Of a DNA stretch of 64,000 nt, positions 18,663 through 28,329 are shown one piece after another. Origin of the DNA: Arthrobacter koreensis. GTDB lineage: Bacteria > Actinomycetota > Actinomycetes > Actinomycetales > Micrococcaceae. A program made the translations under genes and the position numbers. Within the stretch, counting starts at the first letter, position 1. Each line of letters opens with the position of its first letter. The stretch is taken from positions 371,856 through 435,855 of the forward strand of contig NZ_WACG01000005.1 in assembly GCF_009193255.1 (NCBI RefSeq), in the 5' to 3' direction. The notes under the pieces were generated by a model. The model was not told the DNA's origin, searched no databases, and worked only from the letters and a program-made list of their open reading frames with translations.

Positions 18663-21600
18663 TTAGTAACACCAACGGGAACCGTTCGTTGGGCTTACTT
18701 GGCATCCTTGATCGTCTGGGGGATCTATCAAGTTCACGGGCGGTTCTGGGTCCCAGTTGCACCCTACTTCGCCCGCGAGCAGGCCGAGGCTTCCGACCAA
18801 TATTCCGGCGCCAAAGGTGAACGTCCCGGCCACCCCTCCTGCGAGGATCGAAACTATACCGACACTAACGCTGCAGACTCCGAGTCCAAGTGGGTCTGAA
18901 TTATTGATGGGGTCATTAGCGGCATAGGCGTATCGGTTTGCGTTGGCGGGGTCCAGCGGCGCGTCGAGGGTGTCCATTTGCGTCCAGCGGCCGGTGCCTG
19001 CGTTGTACCAGCGCTGCCCGTATTTGACCCAGCCGGTAGCACGATCCTGAAGGCCGGCCTTGAACGTGTACGGGTTCTGTGGAACCCCGAGCCCGTTGGA
19101 GGTTTCCGTCAAAGTCGGTGTGCCATAAGGGTCGTAGCTGTAGGCGAAGGCAACGTACTCGGCGCTGGTGAGCAGGGCGGCTGGGTTCCCAGTGCCGTCA
19201 TAGACGTAGAGGGACTGCATCCCTGAGCTGGTGCGCAGCATCAGCGGTTCGCCGGTGACCGGGTCGTGCTCAATGTAGGCGGTTCCCTCATTGCGTTTGA
19301 GCTGTTCGATGATCGGGAGCCCCTGGGCATCGGTGCGCCCGTAGGTGAGCTGGTAGGTTCCCTGCGGGGTGGTCTGGGACAGCAGCTCGTTCTGGCTGGA
19401 TCCGGCGTAGGTGTAGTTGTACGTGTTGCTGCCCTTGGTGACCTTGGTCATCTGCTGGGCCGCGTTGTAGGTGTAGGCGCCGGAGGGATCGGCGGTCAGG
19501 TTCCCGGTCTTGTCGTAGGTGTACCCGGCGGTGCTGATCTGGTTCGCGGCATTCGCGGCGAGAGTCTGGGTTCCGGCCGGTCCGCCGGCGGTAAGCCGGT
19601 TCCCTCGGGCATCATAGGTATAGGTATAAGTCGCCGGGGCGGGGCCGCCGGTGACGACGGCCTTGGTCAGGCGTCCTGCACCGTCGTAGGTGTAAGCGGT
19701 GACGGCGCCGCTGAGGTTGTCCTTCACCCACTGGATTTTGGACCGGTCGGCCGCCGCGTTGGCGGTGCAATCAGGGGCGGTGGTGCCGGAGGTGTAGCAG
19801 TAGGACAGGTCCATCACCAGGGTGTTATCCGTGTTGTTCGGGCCTGTGTAGGCGGTGGAGCGGGTGACGCGGCCGGAAGTGTCGTAGTCGGTGTGGGTGC
19901 GGGCATCCCAACTGGTACGGGCCGCGTTAGCGCCCATCCAGGAGTCGGTGCGCCGGCCACGGTCATCCACTGCAAAGGCCAGAGTCTTCTGTTGCCCCTG
20001 GTAAAGGTATTTCAGGGCGGTGGGGGTTCCGGCGGCATCGAATTCGTAGGTGGTGGTGCCACGGGAATCGGTGGTCGACACCAGATTTGAGGCCTTGTCA
20101 TAGCCGTAGCTGATTGTTCCACCGCCGGCAGTGTTGCCCCGGCTGGTGAGCCGGCCTAGCTGGTCGTAGCCGTAGGTGGTGGTACCGGAGGCATCGACAC
20201 GCTGGGTTATCCGCCCCACAGCGTCGTAGGCGTACGTGATCGTGGGGGTGCCGTCGGAGTAGGCCTGGGATGTAAGGCGTCCGATTGTGTCGTACGCGTA
20301 GGTGGTGGTGTTCCCGCGTCCGTCGGTAGCGGTCTTTGGCCGGCCCCATTCGTCGTAGGTGAAGTCCTTCGCAGCGAGGGAGGAGCCGGTCACGGGGGTG
20401 ACCTTGGTGAGCTGCTTATCGGCGTTGTAGTATTTGGTGGTGTTCGTGCCGTTCCCTGGTGCCTGCGCTGTGGCCACGGTTCCGTCGGCGTTGTAGGTCA
20501 GGGCTGCGGTTGCAGCCAGGGCATCGGCGGAGGAGAGCATGTTCCCGGAACCGTTGAACGTGTAGGTGCTCTTGTTCCCGGCATCATCGGTGCTGGTGGT
20601 GGCCAGGTATTTGGTGTTCGCGGCAGTGTTGCCGTATTCGGCTTGTCGGGTCGCTCCGGTGGAGGATTGGGATGCGGTGAGGGACTGGCCGGTGTTCGCC
20701 CCGTAGGTGTTGGTGGTGGTGCCCGCACCTGCCCCGGTGCCGGATGAGGCGGTGAGGGTATCGAAATCAGCGGTGTAGGTCTTTGACTGGGTCCGCCCGG
20801 CAGCGTCAACGACGTTGGTGACCCGGCCTGTGCCGTCCAGAGTGTAGGTGGTGCGGGGTACCGCGGTGATCGCTGCGGCCTGGTCAGTGTTGGGGCCGGC
20901 CAGCAGCGTCTGCGTCGCGGAGGGATAGGCGAGCCGGGTTGCCGACGAGTTTGATCCGTTGCTTTCGGTTTGTTCAATTTTGGTGACGCGGGATTGGTTG
21001 TCATAGCTGAACTTGATGACAGAACCGGTAGCCGAGGTGATACGGATCAGTCTTCCGTTGTCGTAAACGAAGCTGGTCGATTTGCCGTTCAGGTCCTTAT
21101 ATACGGCCAGGTTGTCGTTGTACTGGTCTTTCACGAACGTGGCTGCCCGGGTGGTGGTGCCAGCGGTTTGGCTGATTCGATCCAGCATTCACGCACCGGA
21201 TCCGTAACTGAGAGTTGCAGTGCGGGCCGCGGTGCTGCCGCGGGTGCCGACAATCGTGGTCGGGCGGGTGCCAGTGTAGGCAAGGGTCGTTTTGTTGCCG
21301 TTGCGGTCAGCGACCGAGACAGCCTTACCATCGGCGTCGAAGGTCTGAACCTCCGCCGTGGTGCGGGAAGTCAGCGTGTAGCCGGTGCTGGTTTTCACCA
21401 GGTCAGCCTTTACCCCGGCTGGTGGCGTGAAAGCGGTGGCAGATCCCTGCACCGGTGTGAACAGGGCGGAATAGCCGTCCCCGGAGGTGAAGAGGACCCC
21501 GGTGGCTGTGGTGGACAGGGCGCCGGCTGATCCCAGGGCGAGGGTCCAGCGCGGGTGGACATTGGTGGGAGTGGTCTGGCCGGAGCGGGAGTTGTAGACG

Positions 21601-21896
21601 ATGCCCAGGCTGGCATCCCCGTTCACTCCGGGCAGGCTGAGGGCGTTGATGGAGACGGATAGGTTGCCGGTCCCGACGTCGACGGATGCGTTGACTGTGT
21701 CGCTGACCGGCAGCGGCAGTCGGGTCGCACCGGGGCAGGCTCCGAGCTGGCCGATGGTTGCTTCGGCGGCGGGTGTGGTCACCGGGACGGCTGCCTGAGA
21801 CGGCACCGCCATACCGAGCGTGAGCGCTCCGGCGGTCAGGACAATAGTTGTGAGCCGGCCAGCGGCGCGAGCAGGGCGGAGCTTGGTGGTCTGCAT
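18663..21896 (-). pseudogene. Secreted RHS/YD-repeat protein, split by an in-frame stop
   Basis: The full reading spans 1,077 codons. It starts at ATG 21896 (ribosome site GGGGGA) with a signal peptide (LTTIVLTAGALTLGMAVPSQA) and has many YD repeats such as YDTIGRLTSQ and YDQLGRLTSR. The conserved RHS core end (YGQRWYNAGTGRWTQMD, then DPLGL) is followed by a 73-residue Gly-rich, four-Cys hydrophobic tip. A TGA at 21189-21191 interrupts the frame and is followed at once by an in-phase ATG (21186-21188), with no shift and with continuous RHS-like sequence on both sides. A CGA to TGA change would explain it. The 841-residue C-terminal part would lack a signal peptide if made alone. Sequencing error or read-through remain possible. 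Confidence 0.8.
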
Positions 21897-22220
21897 CAGA
21901 TTTCCCCCGAATACGAGACTGTGCCGAAGCGGCACTGCTCCGGTGACCTGAACGCTAAGTCGGGGTGTTGTCGTTTGTCTGTAGTACGGAGATACCTGTC
22001 TTTTCCAACGGGGATAGGTAGTTTTACTCCCGATGCTTCCAAGCGAGAGACGCGATGCGGTTCCTGCCTTCATGCCTGAGATTGTCCCCAGCTGGATGTG
22101 AGGTACTAACTTCGCTAATTCCGGTTGAGGAAGCAGGGTTCGTGTGATGCGGATCCAGTTTCCCGCCAAGGTCTGCGTTCCGCTGTGGCACACGGCAGGA
22201 TTATTTGCTTGGGTACGGCC
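21897..22220. other. Divergent intergenic region
   Basis: About 320 bases between the RHS gene and the rightward gene. A TTG-initiated extension of the right gene to 22125 is open but lacks a ribosome site. No clear regulatory element seen. Confidence 0.35.
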
Positions 22221-23018
22221 ATGACCGTCACATCAACGAATGAGTTATCGGCCAGGCGAGACACGGAACCGCAGCATTGGTCCCGCGAAGAGTGGTTCTA
22301 CATGTGGACCAAGGGGCTGGATCCTTGGCGTATCGCCAGCCTGTGTCGTGTGCCGTATCGGAAGGTCTATGACCATATCCGCAGCACTGTTATTCAGAAC
22401 CCCGCTCTTTTTGGTCAGCGGCTGATGGTTCATGACCGCCCGGCGGTGCCGCGAGGAGGATTGAACAAGCGTCGTTCCTGGGAGGAACGCTGTGCCGAGC
22501 TGGTCAACTTTCGTCGGCAGCATGGAAGGCTTCCCCGCGGTTACCTGGACGGCGAAAGCAGCCTCTGCAGCTTCCTTCAATACCAACGTGAGCAGTACCG
22601 TGCCGGCAAACTACCGCCCTCCAGAAAGATCCGTTTGGATGACCAGGTGCCGGGGTGGCTGACACCCCCGAAGGCGGAGCGTGAACGGGCTTTGTGGCAG
22701 CAGCGTGTAGCGGAGTTGGAGAACTTCATTCGGAAACACGGGCGCTATCCCCGGTACAAATACGCCGTAGATCAGACCGAAAAAGTTCTAGCCGTGTGGT
22801 TACAGCGTCAACGGCAATGTGCCCGCACCGGAAAACTAGAGCCAGCCAGGGAGAGTGAGTTGAACTCAGCTGCGCCGGGTTGGCAGAGCGTGCACGAAAA
22901 CGATGGAATTAGAGACACCGGCAGCGGAGACGGGACACGCCAGGAGAACCTGTCTCGTTTTCCGTGTCCGATTACCAAGAGGAAGTTCAGAAGGCTTCGC
23001 GCGTCAGGGATCCTTTGA
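22221..23018 (+). CDS. Helicase-associated (HA) repeat protein
   Basis: 265 residues from the first ATG. After an N-terminal region that may bind DNA (WSREEWFYMWTKGLDPWRIASLCRVP resembles a helix-turn-helix), two helicase-associated repeats are visible. The first begins SWEERCAELVNFRRQHGRLPR, and the second LWQQRVAELENFIRKHGRYPR; each ends in a PGW. HA domains (PF03457) occur alone or repeated in accessory proteins of actinobacteria and are thought to bind nucleic acid. The C-terminus is basic. No helicase is present nearby. Its position next to RHS and other accessory genes suggests a mobile-region gene. Molecular role unknown. Confidence 0.65.
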   Translation: MTVTSTNELSARRDTEPQHWSREEWFYMWTKGLDPWRIASLCRVPYRKVYDHIRSTVIQNPALFGQRLMVHDRPAVPRGGLNKRRSWEERCAELVNFRRQHGRLPRGYLDGESSLCSFLQYQREQYRAGKLPPSRKIRLDDQVPGWLTPPKAERERALWQQRVAELENFIRKHGRYPRYKYAVDQTEKVLAVWLQRQRQCARTGKLEPARESELNSAAPGWQSVHENDGIRDTGSGDGTRQENLSRFPCPITKRKFRRLRASGIL

Positions 23019-23582
23019 CGGAGGCACGGTTCAGAGCGGGCGGTCCCAATCGGCTCGGTACGGTGAGCGGCATGATTACGTTTCGGTTTAACGCGATATC
23101 TCGTGTCTGAATACGGCTGCCGGGTCTAACGCAGGAGGACCCCCATTCCCATGGGGGTCCTCCTGATGCCTCGAGCTGCGGCTGCGAGCCCCTTGCCGTT
23201 CCAGACGAGCGACTGGTACTCCCGCAATCAAACTCAACTACCGGGGGGGGAGATTGAGCTCTCTTGGCACTACGAGCAAACTTCGGCTTTGCTGGCTTCG
23301 CTGGCTATCGGGGGTGGATAGGCCCCGACGTTCAACTTGCCCAGGCCACCCGGGACACGTGACCATACGGGGGCCGCGCACCCAGTCCCTGCTGCAAAAT
23401 ACCTCTGTGGAACTCGATGTCATGACACTATCAGGGTTCACTCGACGGATCACTTGCCATTATTGGACAGTGCCGTCATGAAGATCATCAGCTGGCCAGT
23501 TGCACCTACACTTGATGACTAGATGGACCGTCTTAGGTGATTATCAACCCAGTCGTAAACTGGAGAAGTATGGAGGACTCCT
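23019..23582. other. Intergenic region with a perfect hairpin
   Basis: About 560 bases without a credible gene. It contains the 14-bp-stem hairpin at 23133-23164, a run of eight G at about 23243, and a GGAGGACTCCT ribosome site just before 23583. No iterons or tRNA were seen. Confidence 0.4.
23133..23164. terminator. Perfect 14-bp hairpin
   Basis: AGGAGGACCCCCAT (23133-23146) is exactly complementary to 23151-23164 around a 4-nt loop. No U-tract follows on either strand. It is 115 bp downstream of the HA-repeat gene and may act as a terminator or an RNA-protecting hairpin. Confidence 0.6.
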
Positions 23583-24572
23583 ATGAGTACCGGGGATGCC
23601 AACAAAGGAATCGACTCCTCACCTAAGGCGCAAGATCTCCCCGAGAAGCTGTTAGAAGCCTCTAAAACCCTGGCAAAGAGGCTGGATGAGGACTCCGGAC
23701 GGCGTAAAGCGATCCCAATACGTAAGAGTTTTGTTCGGGTAGAAAAAGGAGCAGATACCCCGCCTCCTCTGGCAGAGCTTGTGAAACGAGGTGGCCGCGG
23801 CGGCGGCGTCATCGTCAAGTTGTACCTGGCCCTCGTCTGGCGCTGCTCCGGCGGGGACTTTGATACTGACATCTCGGCACGAACCTGGGCGAACCTCCTC
23901 GGACTTGAAGACCCAAACATCAAAGGCGCCCGCCGCATCGCAAAAGCGATCAAAATTCTGGAGGAATGCAAACTGATCTCGGTGTCTCCGCGTCGAGGCG
24001 AACCATCCGTCATAACGCTCCTGGATGAATCCGGGGACAAGTCCCCTTACGACTTGCCCTCCACCTCCTACGCAACAAAAAAGCTGCGGAGAGACATTTA
24101 TTTCAAGGTTCCAACAACTTTGTGGACTGAAGGCTTCATTCAGCGCATGTCGGCGCCCGCGATGACCATGTTGCTGATTCTCCTAGCAGAGCAGTCAGGA
24201 GACGTCAGCCCTGGGGAATCGGATGGCAAGGAAGTTTGGTGGAGCACCGAGCGGTTTCCCCAGCAATATTTTGTCAGTCCCTCCATGAGGTCCAGGGGGA
24301 CCAAGGACCTGAGGGATCTGAACCTCTTATATGTTCAACGGGCCAGCGTGGCTCCTCCCGGAAACAATCGAACCTTCGCACGCGAGCGAGTTCGGAACGT
24401 ATACAGGCTTCAAAACCAAGCGCTGGTATTTATGGACGAAAAATCCTCTACGGGTAAATCGGCGCCCAAGACGTCCCCTAAAAAGGGGCACACCAAGAAG
24501 AGGTCGTCACCCCTCGAACAGACCCTTAGGGCATGGAAGGAAGCGGGAGAGGGGGCCCAGTCATCGAGTTAG
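23583..24572 (+). CDS. Winged-helix-like accessory protein
   Basis: 329 residues with a strong ribosome site (GGAGG, 8 nt from ATG). The middle part, about residues 75-150, reads VKLYLALVWRCSGGDFDTDISARTWANLLGL followed by RRIAKAIKILEECKLISVSP; this is the layout of a winged helix-turn-helix. A second such region around residues 170-260 (PTTLWTEGFIQRMSAPAMTMLLILLAEQS, RSRGTKDLRDLNLLYV) looks like a repeat of that fold. Two tandem winged helices are typical of plasmid replication initiators, but many accessory regulators have them. The C-terminus is Lys/Ser-rich. It cannot be named more firmly. Confidence 0.55.
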   Translation: MSTGDANKGIDSSPKAQDLPEKLLEASKTLAKRLDEDSGRRKAIPIRKSFVRVEKGADTPPPLAELVKRGGRGGGVIVKLYLALVWRCSGGDFDTDISARTWANLLGLEDPNIKGARRIAKAIKILEECKLISVSPRRGEPSVITLLDESGDKSPYDLPSTSYATKKLRRDIYFKVPTTLWTEGFIQRMSAPAMTMLLILLAEQSGDVSPGESDGKEVWWSTERFPQQYFVSPSMRSRGTKDLRDLNLLYVQRASVAPPGNNRTFARERVRNVYRLQNQALVFMDEKSSTGKSAPKTSPKKGHTKKRSSPLEQTLRAWKEAGEGAQSSS

Positions 24573-25042
24573 GTGCTTTCGGCTATTAATTCGGGGCCAG
24601 CGAGACCACGGCGGGGGATAGCGGCGGGATCCGCTGCGGCATGAGGCCGCCCTCTGCAGTCTTGAGCCGCTTCTCGAATCAAGATCTCCGAAGGCTGCAG
24701 GGCCTCGAGTCCTTGCTTTCATGCCGAACTGGGTTGCTTGTGATTAGGAGTCGATGTTGGTCCCTGTGCCCAGAGGTCGAGATTGAAGAAGGGGGCAATT
24801 CGCTGAGCTTGCGCCGCCGCGCAACTTCCCAACGGAGCCAGCCGTCACGATCAGTCTCACAACCTATGCGTTTCGATCCAGAAGCTTCGAAACACCAACT
24901 CGGATTAGAAATAGGAGTCGGCAGGACTGCAGGCTGATCCCTCACGGTACTGACGTTTCGGCAACGCGACGACCTATACCGAAAAGCCAGGTTACGTCAG
25001 TCCTGATCGCTAGAATTCGGACATGAATGGTAGGGGGATGCG
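24573..25042. other. Intergenic, no gene seen
   Basis: About 470 bases of lower GC between two rightward genes. Short frames here lack ribosome sites and family likeness. The last bases hold a GGGGG ribosome site for the SIR2 gene. Confidence 0.35.
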
Positions 25043-26299
25043 ATGAATACACTGGCGTTGCTCGGGGCTGGTGCAAGCGTGGATGCTGGAGTGCCAGGGT
25101 CGACGGCGATGACTCGGCAGATCGTGGCTGCCCTTGATACACCCCAAAATCAGTATTACGGGATAACGCATGCGGTGAATTACGCGATTGGCGCCATGAT
25201 TGCTCACCGCACAGCCAACGGAGCGAATGCCTACGCCGGCATTGATGTGGAAGACCTATTTTCGGCAGTCCAGATGCTGGCGGAACGCGAGTCGTTGGAG
25301 ATCGCGCCGTTCGTCCAATGGTCTCCCGCCCTCGCTGGCGTCAGGCAGGGTGGCGGTTCGATGCCGGCATTCTTCGATAAGGATTTTCGTGAAGGAGTCT
25401 TGGAAAATCGGGCCTTCAAAGGGCCCGGTGAGATGATCAAGAAGGCTGTCGAAGCACTAACTGGTAGTAATTCTGCTTCTACGGAGGAGCTATACACCCG
25501 TCTGCAGATGGAACTTCTGAACGCATTGACCAGGCTCGTAAGCGTCACCGATAAGGACGTCGACTACCTCCACCCACTGCTTCCGACGAGCGATACCCCC
25601 GTGGAAATCGCGACCCTCAACTACGATCGGTCCGTCGAGCTTCTCTGCGAACGACGGGGTGTTCGTTTGGATACGGGTATCGCCAGTTGGAGCGGTGGGA
25701 GTGACTGGCAATGGGATGAAGAGGCAGAAGTGCGTCTGCTCAAAATTCACGGTTCTATCGACTGGCGGATACATGAGGAAAAGGGGCTCGGCGGTCTCCA
25801 CGAGACCAAAGTGGTAACTGTCGGCGCATCTGACTCTCCGCATTACGGGTCGCTGCCGGGCGTGGTCTTCGGCGCGCGCGGTAAGTTACGCGCGGATGGA
25901 CCATTTCTTTCCATGCTGCGAGAGTTCGAGAACATGCTCGCGCGGGCGGACCGGCTGCTGGTAGTCGGCTATTCGTTCCGTGATGCGCATATCAATGTGG
26001 CTCTGACCCGCTGGATTAACTCCTCTCCACTCAGGAATATCACCGTCATAGATCCTGCGTTCAACAATGACCCACGGGTGTACGAGCGCAGCAGTTTCTC
26101 GGCCCAGCTACTGTCCGCTACACGTAGCCTCGAGGGGAGCCAATGGGTCCGCAAGCTAAACCTACGAGTACTAAAGAACACGGCTGCTCAAGGCCTGACT
26201 GCACCTGACCTGTGGTCACGGCCCCCAGAGGGTGCTGAATTCGCACATCTCGTCGAAAATAAGAGCGATGTCACCCAAGTCGGCGCCGACGTGTCGTAA
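25043..26299 (+). CDS. Standalone SIR2-domain protein, putative antiphage NADase
   Basis: 418 residues with one SIR2-like domain. NAD-binding GAGASVDAG lies at 8-16, TLNYD at 191-195, KIHGSIDW at 234-241 with the likely catalytic His, and VVGYSFRDAHIN at 307-318. This set is that of the SIR2_2 group in bacterial defence (as in DSR, ThsA and SIR2-HerA), which degrade NAD+ on phage sensing. Here no HerA, argonaute or TIR partner is adjacent, and the C-terminal about 80 residues are not recognised. The start follows GGGGG. The gene stands alone, 145 bp before a serine resolvase. Antiphage activity is an inference from family. Confidence 0.8.
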   Translation: MNTLALLGAGASVDAGVPGSTAMTRQIVAALDTPQNQYYGITHAVNYAIGAMIAHRTANGANAYAGIDVEDLFSAVQMLAERESLEIAPFVQWSPALAGVRQGGGSMPAFFDKDFREGVLENRAFKGPGEMIKKAVEALTGSNSASTEELYTRLQMELLNALTRLVSVTDKDVDYLHPLLPTSDTPVEIATLNYDRSVELLCERRGVRLDTGIASWSGGSDWQWDEEAEVRLLKIHGSIDWRIHEEKGLGGLHETKVVTVGASDSPHYGSLPGVVFGARGKLRADGPFLSMLREFENMLARADRLLVVGYSFRDAHINVALTRWINSSPLRNITVIDPAFNNDPRVYERSSFSAQLLSATRSLEGSQWVRKLNLRVLKNTAAQGLTAPDLWSRPPEGAEFAHLVENKSDVTQVGADVS

Positions 26300-26377
26300 C
26301 CCACGGGATGCAAGACATCTGTGTGAGACAACGGCAAGGCCGCAGCAGCGTCCGCGTTTGAGTGTCTTGTCACTATG

Positions 26378-26407
26378 TGTCACAACCTCCTGCTAGGGTT
26401 TGTGACA
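26378..26407. promoter_or_regulatory. Candidate resolvase site
   Basis: TGTCACAACC (26378-26387) and GGGTTTGTGACA (26396-26407) form an imperfect inverted repeat just upstream of the resolvase start. A further TTGTCAC lies about 8 bp to the left. Small serine resolvases commonly bind such dimer sites beside their own gene; it could equally be an operator. Confidence 0.4.
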
Positions 26408-26444
26408 TGAACACTCGTTGCGAGACAGTTTCGAGGAATCGTCG

Positions 26445-27044
26445 GTGAAGCTGATCGGCTATGGCCGGGTTTCCACGAAGGCGCAGGACACAGACCGGCA
26501 GATTTTGGACCTTCTGGCGGCGGGGGTGCGGCGCGATGACCTTTATATAGACCATGGCGTCAGCGGCGCCAGGGCATCGCGCCCCGGATTCGACCAGGCC
26601 TTGGAAGCGCTCCATGAAGGCGACACCTTGGTCATAACAACCCTGGACCGCTTGGGCCGGTCGACGGTAAATATGCTTGGCCTGGCCGAGGAACTGCGTG
26701 CCAGGGGAGTGAATCTCCGAGTGCTGAACCTGGGTGGCGGGAATGTGGATACCGGCACGCCAATGGGTTCCATGGTCTTTACCGTGATGGCGGCCTTGGC
26801 TCAGATGGAGCTTGAGATCAAACGCGAACGCATCAACGATTCCGTGTCCAAACGCCGTGCGGCGGGCAAGGATCTCGGGGGTCGCCGCCAACAGTTCAGC
26901 GAAAGCCAAATCCGCAATGCCCGCCGGCTCATCGAGGCCGGGGAACCAGCTGTCCATGTGGCCAGGGATCTGGGCATGTCCAGGGCGACCCTGTACCGGA
27001 GGATAGCGGAGGCCGACGCCCGCAATTGGATCGCGGAACCCTGA
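26445..27044 (+). CDS. Serine resolvase/invertase family recombinase
   Basis: 199 residues from a GTG start with GAGGA 7 nt upstream; a TTG at 26418 is an in-frame alternative. The catalytic domain has YGRVSTKAQDTDRQ with the nucleophile Ser10, then LVITTLDRLGRS and GSMVFTVMAALAQMELEIKRER. The C-terminus is a Hin-type helix-turn-helix (GEPAVHVARDLGMSRATLYRRI). All catalytic residues look intact. Length equals Tn3/Hin-type resolvases. No transposase is near. A decayed copy of its 3' end lies at 29181-29290, so this gene or its element has moved or duplicated locally. Confidence 0.93.
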   Translation: MKLIGYGRVSTKAQDTDRQILDLLAAGVRRDDLYIDHGVSGARASRPGFDQALEALHEGDTLVITTLDRLGRSTVNMLGLAEELRARGVNLRVLNLGGGNVDTGTPMGSMVFTVMAALAQMELEIKRERINDSVSKRRAAGKDLGGRRQQFSESQIRNARRLIEAGEPAVHVARDLGMSRATLYRRIAEADARNWIAEP

Positions 27045-27207
27045 TGAGGAACTGGCCGGATAGTCTCACTATGGGAGCGTTTTCATTCCTCAACTAGGCT
27101 TCGGGAGAACAAATTTCGCATCCCTGACTTGACGAAAAACTCGAGCGTGGTTGAATTGAGGTGGAGCCATTGGGGGCTCCGTACAATAAAAAATGGGGGA
27201 ATGCCTG

Positions 27208-27738
27208 ATGAGGCTTAAAAAGTTTGGTCTCGCTGCGATTGCAGCAATATCGATAATTGTTCTTTCCGCTCCCGCGGCTTCGGCAGCGGATACGTCGGGT
27301 ACCGCCGAGGAAGTTTTCAGCGATTCATCCTACTCTCAGATGAGCCCTGACCCTGCGACAACGGGAGTAGCAGCCAGGGTCATGATTAATGGGAATCCCT
27401 ACGGTTGTGCAGGTTATACCGAACGAGTTCATCTCAGCGGTGGCATGTCGTCCGTTCACGCTGGTATCCGAGATTGCCGCAACGCTCCGTCCTACCAGAT
27501 CGCGGGTGCCGAAATCATGAAGGCTGGCTGGTTCGGGTTGTGGCATCGGTCTGCGTTCAACAGTGCCGAGGCCAATAATCGTTTGGCTCGTCTCGACGTA
27601 AACGCCAAGGCGGTCTGTGGCAACACCAGCATGCAGACCTACCGGGGTAACGGTTACCACCGGGTGAATATTGGGGGCACAGACTACATCGCACGTACGT
27701 CCAGTGACATAGAGACCCGTTTCGGGTGCGACTCCTAA
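27208..27738 (+). CDS. Secreted protein of unknown function
   Basis: 176 residues with a clear signal peptide: MRLKKFG, a hydrophobic core (LAAIAAISIIVLSAPAA) and an ASA cleavage site before AADTSG. The ATG at 27208 has a GGGGGA ribosome site. The mature domain contains four Cys (in PYGCAGY, RDCRNA, AVCGNT and the end FGCDS) that could form two disulfides, and a Gly/Asn-rich sequence. A TACAAT at 27182-27187 could be a -10 box. The gene overlaps the next by 13 bp, making an operon of three unknown genes. No family recognised. Confidence 0.65.
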   Translation: MRLKKFGLAAIAAISIIVLSAPAASAADTSGTAEEVFSDSSYSQMSPDPATTGVAARVMINGNPYGCAGYTERVHLSGGMSSVHAGIRDCRNAPSYQIAGAEIMKAGWFGLWHRSAFNSAEANNRLARLDVNAKAVCGNTSMQTYRGNGYHRVNIGGTDYIARTSSDIETRFGCDS

Positions 27739-28322
27739 GAAGATTGCCCTTAGTGGTGGGGGGAATTCTTCTCCCCACCACTCTTGGGGCTTGCACTTTT
27801 TCGTCCCCGCAGACGATACCGGCTGAGTCCCAGGTATCGGAGGTCCCATTGTTGGAATATTCGGGCGGCAACGATCGCCCTCCGATTCTTACTTATGGGC
27901 AGAACGTAATCGCACCTTATGCAGTGGACTGGAAGTCTGCGAGCACCACGGAGTTCAGTGACCAAACAGGAAGCCTGCCAGATGTTCTCCCCGTTAGGGT
28001 TGATGGTCCCGGACGGTTCATCATCGAGGATTCTGGCTGGCCGCAGTATATGCAAGTATCGATATTCCGAGGTTCTGCCGCCAACGGATTGGACCCGCTG
28101 TCTACACCCGACCAATCGGTGGTTTGCAGTGATGAGGTGACTAGTTTATGCCATATAAGTCTTATCGAAGACTCGCTTCTTATGAGACTCTCACCTGATG
28201 TTCTCTCGGACGAGGAGCATCAGGTTGTCGCAATCAGTGCGGAGTATTTAGCCGAACCTGACCTACACATGGAAAGGTTCGCAAACGTCGTAAATTGGGT
28301 TCTCGAGCTGGAACCGAGGTAG
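27726..28322 (+). CDS. Putative lipoprotein of unknown function
   Basis: 198 residues from a GTG at 27726, which overlaps the end of the secreted-protein gene by 13 bp. MRLLRRLPLVVGG and the lipobox LGAC (Cys23) mark it as a lipoprotein. The mature part begins with a Ser/Thr/Pro stretch and then a domain with the two Cys in VVCSDEVTSLCHIS, likely a disulfide. The C-terminal end (ANVVNWVLELEPR) is short and charged. It is followed 7 bp later by the next gene. No homologous domain is recognised; it is surface-exposed and co-transcribed with its neighbours. Confidence 0.6.
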   Translation: MRLLRRLPLVVGGILLPTTLGACTFSSPQTIPAESQVSEVPLLEYSGGNDRPPILTYGQNVIAPYAVDWKSASTTEFSDQTGSLPDVLPVRVDGPGRFIIEDSGWPQYMQVSIFRGSAANGLDPLSTPDQSVVCSDEVTSLCHISLIEDSLLMRLSPDVLSDEEHQVVAISAEYLAEPDLHMERFANVVNWVLELEPR

Positions 28323-28329
28323 GATTCTA

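Noticed and set aside
24641..24937. 98-codon frame between the winged-helix and SIR2 genes
   Set aside because: No ribosome site, Arg/Ser-rich composition and no likeness to any family.
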